Shown here piece after piece: positions 58,573 to 64,000 of a DNA stretch of 64,000 nt. The notes beneath the pieces are model-generated. The model was not told where the DNA came from, made no database searches, and saw only the letters and a list, made by a program, of their open reading frames with translations. This DNA is from Ornithinimicrobium pratense (lineage in GTDB: Bacteria; Actinomycetota; Actinomycetes; Actinomycetales; Dermatophilaceae). A program made the translations under genes and the position numbers. The number at the start of each line of letters is the position of its first letter. The first letter of the stretch is position 1. The DNA lies in assembly GCF_008843165.1 (NCBI RefSeq), contig NZ_CP044427.1, positions 992,001 through 1,056,000 of the forward strand, written 5' to 3'.

Positions 58573-60171
58573 TCAGCCCAGACGCAGGTCTCGCCTGCCC
58601 ACCAGAACCCCTGCGGCGCCGAGGCAGACCAGCCAAGCGCTGGCAAGGACGATCGGCCTACCGGCCAACCAGGAGGACCAGTCCAGGGTGGGCCCAGCCC
58701 CGTCGGTCGGGGTGTGCCCGAGCAGGCTCAGGTCGATGAGCCAGGTGGGCGCGTCCACCAGCCCGCCAAGCAGCACCAGGAAGCCGCTTGCTGCCACGAC
58801 GGCCCAGAGCAGCCCAGTCAGCCTCGGCACCACCGCCGCCGCCAGGACCGCCAGCCCCACGCCGGCCAGCACCCCTGGCAGGTCGCCGAGGGTCGAGGCC
58901 AAGGCGTAGGGGAACGGGTCGACGTCGTCCAGCTGGGAGCGCCCCACCAGCCCAAGGACCAGACCGGAGAATGCTGTGAGCACCGTGACCGTCACTCCCG
59001 CGACCGAAGCGCGGGCCACCAGCGAGGACCACCGCGGTGTCCCCGCGCCCAGTTCCGCGACCAGCCGGCCGGACGACTCCTCGTTGCGCCACCGCAAGGT
59101 CAGCGCCACGCCGCAGATCAGGGCCAGCAGCGTGAGGAAGAGGCCGAGGAAGGAGAAGTACATGCCGACCGGATCCTGAGCCTCACCACCCATCCTGGCC
59201 AGCAGCTCCGCCGTCGTCCGGTCCTGCTCAAGCGTGGTGACCAGGCCGCGCGTCATGGAGGCAAAGAGCGCCGCGCAGCCCAGGATGGCCGCGCTCCAAC
59301 CCAGGACGGATCCCCGCGCGTCCCGCCATGCCCAGCCAAAGCTGGACCGGACCCGCAGCCGATGGTTGCTACGACCGGTGCCCCGGAGCCAGGCACCACC
59401 CAGCTCCCGGCCTCGCGCGAGCAGGGCGCCAGCAGTGGCGATCGCCACGCAGATCCCCAGCATGGGCAGCAAGGGCCAGAACCGGTCGTCGGTGTACGGG
59501 CGGACGACGTCCCGCCATCCCAGGGGTGTCACCCACCGCAGCCACGGAGCTCCCTGGTCGGCGAGCACCCGTAGCAGGAAGGCCACTGCGACGGCGGTGA
59601 GTGCGAGCGTGCCCGCCGACCGCCGGTCACCGCGGAGCTGAGCGGCGACCACCGCCAGCAGGCCCAGGGCGAGCGACGACAGGACGAGGACAGTGGCGAA
59701 GAGGATGCCACCAGTGGTCCCCAGCTCATCGACACTGGCGGCCTGGGCGCTCAAGATGGCAGCCGTTCCGCCGCCGACCGCGAGACAGGCCAGGGTGAGC
59801 AGGGCGAGGGCGGCGGCCAGAGGGGTATGCGGCCGCACCCCGATCGAGCGGACCAGCTCGGTCGTGCCCGCGTCCTCTTCTCCCCGGGTCGCGGCGACCC
59901 CGAGCAGGCTTGCCATGACGGCTGCCAGCACCAGCACGTACGTGCCGGTCTCCCAGGCGAACAGCTGGCCGAGAGTGCCCGGGTCCGGCAGGGCGCCGTA
60001 GAGCACGGTCAGGCCTGGAGTGTCCTGGAGCTGCTGGACGAGGATCATCCGGGTGAGGGGATCTCCGTACGTCGCCTCGTAGGAGGGGATCGTGACGGCG
60101 ACCAGGGCGAGAAGTCCGACCACCCAGGACACCAGGGCCACGCGGTGGCGACGCAGCAGCAGCCGGATCAT
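58573..60171 (-). CDS. ABC-2-type exporter permease (antibiotic/polyketide export family)
   Basis: A 532-residue protein with about 12 TM segments in two similar halves, starting MIRLLLRRHRVALVSWVVGLLAL. Typical blocks of this family are EDAGTTELVRSIGVRPHTPLAAAL, NEESSGRLVAELGAGTPRWSSLVARASVAG and LGLVGRSQLDDVDPF. It overlaps the ATPase gene by 4 nt (ATGA). With the MerR regulator it forms a typical actinobacterial drug-responsive exporter operon. Substrate unknown. Confidence 0.88.
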   Translation of the reverse strand: MIRLLLRRHRVALVSWVVGLLALVAVTIPSYEATYGDPLTRMILVQQLQDTPGLTVLYGALPDPGTLGQLFAWETGTYVLVLAAVMASLLGVAATRGEEDAGTTELVRSIGVRPHTPLAAALALLTLACLAVGGGTAAILSAQAASVDELGTTGGILFATVLVLSSLALGLLAVVAAQLRGDRRSAGTLALTAVAVAFLLRVLADQGAPWLRWVTPLGWRDVVRPYTDDRFWPLLPMLGICVAIATAGALLARGRELGGAWLRGTGRSNHRLRVRSSFGWAWRDARGSVLGWSAAILGCAALFASMTRGLVTTLEQDRTTAELLARMGGEAQDPVGMYFSFLGLFLTLLALICGVALTLRWRNEESSGRLVAELGAGTPRWSSLVARASVAGVTVTVLTAFSGLVLGLVGRSQLDDVDPFPYALASTLGDLPGVLAGVGLAVLAAAVVPRLTGLLWAVVAASGFLVLLGGLVDAPTWLIDLSLLGHTPTDGAGPTLDWSSWLAGRPIVLASAWLVCLGAAGVLVGRRDLRLG

Positions 60172-61067
60172 CGAGCCGCCACCGCGTAGTGCCGGAGGAA
60201 CAGGCTCTCCAGGCTCGCCGGGGCGACGGTGACCTCGGTCGCGCCAGACGCGGCGATCCGGGCGAGCACCTCCGGCAGCCGGTCGCGCTCGACCTCGCTG
60301 ACCAGGCGGCCGTCAGCGTGCTTGGGGGCGTGGTCGCGCAGGTCTGCGGCCAGGGCGGCGAGGAGCTCGTCCGAAGCCTGCACGGTGACCGTCATCGCAG
60401 CGAGGTGGCGCAGCCGTTGCAGGCTTCCAGACTCGACGACCCGCCCGTCGGAGACGATCGTGACCTCCGTGCAGAGCCGCTCGACCTCGGCCAGGATGTG
60501 GCTGGAGAGCAGGACGCTGCGCCCGGTGGCCGTCGCCTCGCGGACGCACTCGTGGAAGACCTGCTCCATGAGCGGGTCCAGGCCGGAGGTGGGCTCGTCC
60601 AGCACGAGCAGCGGGGTGGGCGCGGCGAGGGCGGCGATGAGCAGGACCTTCTGCCGGTTGCCGGTTGAGTACGACCGGACCTTCTTGTAGGGGTCGAAGG
60701 CGAACCGCTCGATGAGCTGGCGCTCGCGGGTTTCGTCCCGGATGCCGCGCAGCCCGGCCAGCAGGTCCAAGACCTGGGCGCCGGTCAGGTTGGGCCACAG
60801 GGCCACGTCCCCGGGTACGTAGGACACCTGCCGGGTGACCTGCGCCGGGTGGGTGCCTGGGTCGAGACCGAGGACGCGGACGTGACCGGAGGTCGCCCGG
60901 TAGAGGCCGAGCAGGATTCGGATAGTGGTCGACTTGCCCGCGCCGTTGGGGCCCAGGAACCCGTGGACCGATCCGGGGGTGACCGTGAGGTCGACAGCGT
61001 CCAGGGCGGTGAATGAGCCGAAGGTCTTGGTCAGGTCGCGGACCTCGACGGGGTCGGTGTTCATCAA
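60168..61067 (-). CDS. ABC exporter ATP-binding protein
   Basis: A 299-residue single-cassette ATPase: Walker A GPNGAGKST, a Q-loop, signature YSTGNRQKVLLIAALA (degenerate LSGGQ), and Walker B LLVLDEPTSGLDP. The DrrA-type C-terminal ~80 residues follow. Overlaps of 4 nt with both the upstream MerR and the downstream permease genes. It powers export by the permease. The signature loop STGNRQK is seen in many actinobacterial antibiotic exporters. Confidence 0.92.
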   Translation of the reverse strand: MMNTDPVEVRDLTKTFGSFTALDAVDLTVTPGSVHGFLGPNGAGKSTTIRILLGLYRATSGHVRVLGLDPGTHPAQVTRQVSYVPGDVALWPNLTGAQVLDLLAGLRGIRDETRERQLIERFAFDPYKKVRSYSTGNRQKVLLIAALAAPTPLLVLDEPTSGLDPLMEQVFHECVREATATGRSVLLSSHILAEVERLCTEVTIVSDGRVVESGSLQRLRHLAAMTVTVQASDELLAALAADLRDHAPKHADGRLVSEVERDRLPEVLARIAASGATEVTVAPASLESLFLRHYAVAAR

Positions 61068-61933
61068 CGGGTCTCCTTGGTGCGGCGCGGATCGCTGACG
61101 AGCACGTCAGTCATGACGGGAATCAGCCGGTGCATGACCTGTGCCTGACGGCGGGAGAAGGCGAACAGGGTGGTGAGCCGGATCAGCGAGCGCAACGCCT
61201 GGGGGGAGCCCGCCCACCGCGGGAGCGCGGCGACGAACTCCGCCGTGAGCCCATCGTTGTCCTTGCACCAGCGGGTCATGGATCTGACGAGATCCTCGAT
61301 CTCGGCCTCGGCCGCCTCTGGTGCCAGATCGTCCAGATGGGCGTAGCGGGTGTAGAAGTCGACGATGACGCTCAGATCCTCCTCGCGCAGCCGCAGGATC
61401 AACGTGTCGAACTCCTGCGGGACCAGCCCACGCTGAGCGAACAACTCGGCCAACCGCTGCTCACGCCGCAGCACGTCCAGGGCGGCCGGGTCGGTGACCG
61501 AGCGGGCCAGGTGGTCGTAGAAGCGGTCCATACCGGGCGGAAGGGCGCGCAGTCCACGACCGGACTCCGCCATCTGCAGGAGCGCGGCGACCCGCTGGCG
61601 CTGGGCCTGCAGCTCGGCAATCCGCTCGTCGAGGCCGGCGTGGGTGGCCCGCAGGTCGTGCAGGGTGGACTCCTCCACACGGGAGAGGTCCTGCCGGGGC
61701 GCGGGCTCATCCTGGCCGCCGGCACTCTCGTCCTCGATGAGCGCAGCGATCGAGTCGAGCGGGAGCCCGGCGTCGGCCAGCCACCTGATCCGCAGGACAC
61801 GGGCCACGTGCTCCAGCTCGTAGTCCCGCCGGGCACCCACGCGCTCAGGTGTGGGAAGCAGGCCAATCTGGTGGTAGTACCGGATGGTACGCACCGTGGT
61901 GCCGGTGAGATCGGCGCAGTCGGAGATCCGCAT
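61064..61933 (-). CDS. MerR-family regulator of the exporter
   Basis: A 289-residue protein. The MerR HTH is at 1-70 (MRISDCADLTGTTVRTIRYYHQIGLLPTPERVGARRDYELEHVARVLRIRWL). A coiled coil (~90-125) and a ~160-residue TipAS-like helical C-terminal domain without metal-binding Cys residues follow. It is likely a drug-responsive activator of its own operon. The start codon is only ~6 nt from the promoter, suggesting a leaderless transcript. Confidence 0.9.
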   Translation of the reverse strand: MRISDCADLTGTTVRTIRYYHQIGLLPTPERVGARRDYELEHVARVLRIRWLADAGLPLDSIAALIEDESAGGQDEPAPRQDLSRVEESTLHDLRATHAGLDERIAELQAQRQRVAALLQMAESGRGLRALPPGMDRFYDHLARSVTDPAALDVLRREQRLAELFAQRGLVPQEFDTLILRLREEDLSVIVDFYTRYAHLDDLAPEAAEAEIEDLVRSMTRWCKDNDGLTAEFVAALPRWAGSPQALRSLIRLTTLFAFSRRQAQVMHRLIPVMTDVLVSDPRRTKETR

Positions 61934-61938
61934 GACTC

Positions 61939-61970
61939 ATCCTGCGCATGTGACGTAGCGTCATAGTCAA
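61939..61970 (-). promoter_or_regulatory. MerR-type promoter with palindromic operator
   Basis: On the minus strand a -35 TTGACT (61970-61965) is followed by the palindrome TGACGCTACGTCA (61963-61951) in the spacer, as is usual for MerR activators. The -10 is weak; CAGGAT (61944-61939) is the best candidate, with a 20-nt spacer. Confidence 0.6.
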
Positions 61971-62032
61971 CCCGGCGCGCCCTCTGTCGGCTCGACCACC
62001 CCAGACCGGCGTCCGGTGGCAGACTCGGGTCC

Positions 62033-62344
62033 ATGACCTTCGCCAACGTCGGCACCCTGCAGACCCACCCGGGGCGTGCCGAGGATCTCGTCGTGATCCT
62101 CACCGACTCATCCGCTGATCTCGGCGCACACGGCTGCCTCCAGTACGACGTCGGCATCAGCGCCGACGACCGCGACACCGTCGTGGTCATCGAGCGCTGG
62201 GAGAGCGCGGAAGCGCACGCCTCTTCCCTGGGGTTGCCTGCGGTCCAGGACGCGATCCGGCAAGCCATGCCCCTGCTCACCGGTCAGATGGGCGGCCACC
62301 GCTTCGAGGTGCTCGGCTCGCCGTTGAGCGGGGTGTCTACCTGA
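62033..62344 (+). CDS. Antibiotic-biosynthesis-monooxygenase-fold (ABM) protein
   Basis: A 103-residue ferredoxin-like alpha/beta protein. MTFANVGTLQTHPGRAEDLVVILTD and CLQYDVGISADDRDTVVVIERWESAEAHASSLGLPAVQDAI match the ABM/YgiN family, with the conserved Glu-x-Trp in the core. Members are cofactor-free monooxygenases or structural ABM folds acting on quinones or polyketides. It is divergent from the MerR operon. Function uncertain. Confidence 0.82.
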   Translation: MTFANVGTLQTHPGRAEDLVVILTDSSADLGAHGCLQYDVGISADDRDTVVVIERWESAEAHASSLGLPAVQDAIRQAMPLLTGQMGGHRFEVLGSPLSGVST

Positions 62345-62423
62345 GCGCACTGCGAAGGCGGATGGCACCGTCCGACGCGCAACCCCCTGGCCGACCCGGC
62401 GGGGCGCGGCATACCCTGACCGT

Positions 62424-62440
62424 GGCGCCACCCCGGCGCC
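62424..62440. repeat. Inverted repeat in the ABM-DUF2087 intergenic region
   Basis: Arms GGCGCC and GGCGCC (each also self-complementary) with a 5-nt loop, 80 nt past the ABM stop. Terminator or operator; nothing else is recognised in this 246-nt gap. Confidence 0.35.
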
Positions 62441-62590
62441 CAGCCGAGGTGCACGCCTAGCCCGTGCACCGCAATCAGGCGAAGGGGAGCAGATCCTCCG
62501 GGCGGTGCCCACCTGGCACCGAGTATGCCGAGATCCACAAGTTGCGGTCATCGGTGCGGCTGGGGAGCCGGGACCGGACAGGTGGACCAG

Positions 62591-63115
62591 ATGACTCGAG
62601 ACGCCGACTTCAAGGCGAGGGTGCGTGGCCGGATGGAACGCACCGGGGAGAACTACACGACTGCACGCGAGGCCGTCCTCGCCGAACCTCCGCCGTCTCG
62701 TCCGGCCGGTGGACGCGCCGACGTTGACCCTCCGCCGTCTCGAACCGTCGCCCCATCGGTGGACCTGACCTCGGACCCGGCGGCGGACAAGGCGGTCCGG
62801 TCCTTCTTTGACGGCGACCGGCTGCGCTCGATCCCGACCAAGCGGCGGGCCAGAGCGGCGGTGCTCATGTACCTGCTGCTGCGGTTCGAACGGGGGCGGG
62901 ACTACCCGGAGCGCGAGGTCAACGAGATCCTGCGGACCGCCCACCCGGACATCTCGACCCTGCGGCGCGAACTGGTGGACTACCGGTGGTTGCGCCGGGC
63001 CGGCGGGATCTACCGGGTCGTCGACGAGGTGCCGGGCCGCTCTCCGGACGAACTGCAGGAGGTTCCGGCGGACGAGGCTGCGAGGCTGGCGCGGGTGCCG
63101 GTACGCCGCCCGTGA
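62591..63115 (+). CDS. DUF2087-domain protein
   Basis: I start at MTRDADFKARVRGRM (174 residues). The N-terminal ~60 residues are Pro/Arg-rich. The DUF2087 domain follows (SFFDGDRLRSIPTKRRARAAVLMYLLLRFERGRDYPEREVNEILRTAHPDISTLRRELVDYRWLRRAGGIYRV), a small winged-helix-like module often fused to MarR/ArsR or DNA-metabolism proteins. It is probably a DNA-binding regulator; target unknown. Confidence 0.83.
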   Translation: MTRDADFKARVRGRMERTGENYTTAREAVLAEPPPSRPAGGRADVDPPPSRTVAPSVDLTSDPAADKAVRSFFDGDRLRSIPTKRRARAAVLMYLLLRFERGRDYPEREVNEILRTAHPDISTLRRELVDYRWLRRAGGIYRVVDEVPGRSPDELQEVPADEAARLARVPVRRP

Positions 63116-63148
63116 GCGGGACCGGGCTAGTGGCTGCCCTACCAGCGG

Positions 63149-64000
63149 TCAGGCCAACCTGCCCCGCACCCCGAGCTGGGCGCGTTCTGCCGCGACCCTG
63201 CCCGAGTTCCATCCTTCCGGGTCGATACTGGCCCGGGAGCGCACGGATCGCAGGCTGGGGAATCGCTCGGCGACGGCGTCTTCCACAGACTCCTCCCGAT
63301 CGGCCAGCACCCGGACGAGCTCGGTCCCGGTGGGTCCCGTGCCACCCAGCTCAGCCCCTGCGCGGCACTCCAGCTCGCCCGCTGCCTGGAGCGTCTCCTC
63401 CTGGGTCGTTGTGGTCAGGCGTTCGCCGATCCGGTGGGCGAAGCCGGTGATGAAGGAGCGTCGGAAGGAACGGGTGCGGGACTCGCCATACCTGTTCGTG
63501 CGCGAGCCCTGAGCGCGCATGGCCGAGGTGGCCTGCACCAGCAACGAGGCCTGGAGCAGCTCGACCGCGCGCAGGTCGACCCCGAATCCGACGACCGTGC
63601 CGAAACCGAGGCCCTGGTGCCAGATCGCCCGGCACCGGTTGGCCTGCGCGACGGATGCGAGGAGGGAGAACTTTGCGCCCTCGTAGGGCCGGTCGATCCC
63701 GACCCGAATCGCCGACGGGCCGCCCACCCGCAGGGTCACCCGCTCGGCCTCATCGAGCATGGCCCGGTCGATGCTGTGCCGGGCCATCAGCTTCTGGGCT
63801 GCCGCGGTGAACGCGTCTGCCTCCTCCTCGTAAGGCGTCGACTCCGCCTTGGCGAGCATCATGCGGACCTTGGCCAGCAACTTCAGGTCCAGGTCGGCCT
63901 CCGCGCCACCGCGGGACGTCGCCTCACCGGGCAGCGGTCCGAGCCGCTCCAGCGAGGGCAGGGTGCGCAGGCTCGGACCCAGCAGGAGCACCGCCCTGCG
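63149..64000 (-). CDS. DUF2786-domain protein, 5' end beyond the window
   Basis: The frame is open to the right edge of the window, so the N-terminus may be missing; a GTG at 63991 is a possible but unsupported start. The DUF2786 signature is ADLDLKLLAKVRMMLAKAESTPYEEEADAFTAAAQKLMARHSID. The middle (FSLLASVAQANRCRAIWHQGLGFGTVVGFGVDLRAVELLQASLLVQATSAMR) also fits the family. Function unknown; typically ~40 kDa, conserved in Actinobacteria. Confidence 0.85.
   Translation of the reverse strand, partial: RRAVLLLGPSLRTLPSLERLGPLPGEATSRGGAEADLDLKLLAKVRMMLAKAESTPYEEEADAFTAAAQKLMARHSIDRAMLDEAERVTLRVGGPSAIRVGIDRPYEGAKFSLLASVAQANRCRAIWHQGLGFGTVVGFGVDLRAVELLQASLLVQATSAMRAQGSRTNRYGESRTRSFRRSFITGFAHRIGERLTTTTQEETLQAAGELECRAGAELGGTGPTGTELVRVLADREESVEDAVAERFPSLRSVRSRASIDPEGWNSGRVAAERAQLGVRGRLA

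Noticed and set aside
1..64000. Enrichment of GCATAC/GTATGC words as a chromosomal signal
   Set aside because: A hand count (~28) is only modestly above what base composition alone would give and cannot be tested without a proper statistic.

Overview
The window looks like chromosomal DNA of a high-GC actinobacterium. GTG and TTG starts and GTGA/ATGA stop-start overlaps are common. The gene content is typically actinobacterial: PknG-type kinase, SARP/BTAD regulator, F420-type luciferase-like oxidoreductases, DUF222-HNH (13E12-like) endonuclease, DUF5129, DUF7010, and a MerR-regulated two-gene antibiotic-type ABC exporter. A Micrococcales (Intrasporangiaceae/Ornithinimicrobiaceae-like) origin is my inference, not something the sequence proves. 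I see no rRNA, tRNA, CRISPR array, integrase or IS element. No gap between genes exceeds about 300 bases.

1-6.35 kb holds the 3' part of a DNA-modification/defence operon. It encodes the C-terminal end of a C5-cytosine methyltransferase, a DUF262 (GmrS/ParB-like) protein, a Z1-domain helicase-like ATPase and a DUF4420 PD-(D/E)xK nuclease. This resembles the methylase/Z1/nuclease restriction-like loci known from genome mining, but with a DUF262 gene in the middle; the 5' end of the operon is outside the window. 6.5-8.95 kb is decayed: a membrane-protein gene with two frameshifts, a truncated sensor-kinase-like N-terminus, an intact hemerythrin gene, and a short response-regulator fragment.

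8.9-33 kb is ordinary chromosome. It contains a DUF5129 protein, DedA, an AtoE-type transporter, and a ROK repressor divergent from a sugar operon (RbsA-like ATPase, two permeases, binding lipoprotein, two TIM-barrel isomerases, Gfo/Idh/MocA dehydrogenase). These are followed by a frameshifted LLM oxidoreductase, SulP, a UDG-superfamily glycosylase, a FAD/Rieske oxidoreductase, DUF7010, a stand-alone RelA/SpoT-type synthetase, Zn-alcohol dehydrogenase, FMN reductase, a SARP-type regulator, and a membrane-protein/GntR pair behind a promoter with an overlapping inverted repeat.

33-52 kb is the most distinctive region: a tightly coupled minus-strand operon starting at about 51.8 kb. It runs TelA-like protein, small conserved protein, CbxX-type AAA ATPase, four-TM membrane protein, coiled-coil protein, second four-TM protein, helical protein, PknG kinase, PP2C phosphatase, VWA protein and FHA protein, followed by membrane and lipoprotein genes. 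PknG, PP2C and FHA proteins all carry N-terminal zinc ribbons; those of PknG and PP2C share a D-G-W-C-x2-C-G signature. I read this as a membrane-linked Ser/Thr phosphorylation complex organised around PknG, whose signal and output are unknown.

52-64 kb holds a Crp/Fnr regulator divergent from that operon, DUF1905, DUF445, a small conserved protein, an LLM oxidoreductase, the DUF222-HNH gene with a LexA-box-like palindrome on its promoter, a MerR/ABC-exporter operon, a small monooxygenase, a DUF2087 protein and a 5'-truncated DUF2786 gene.
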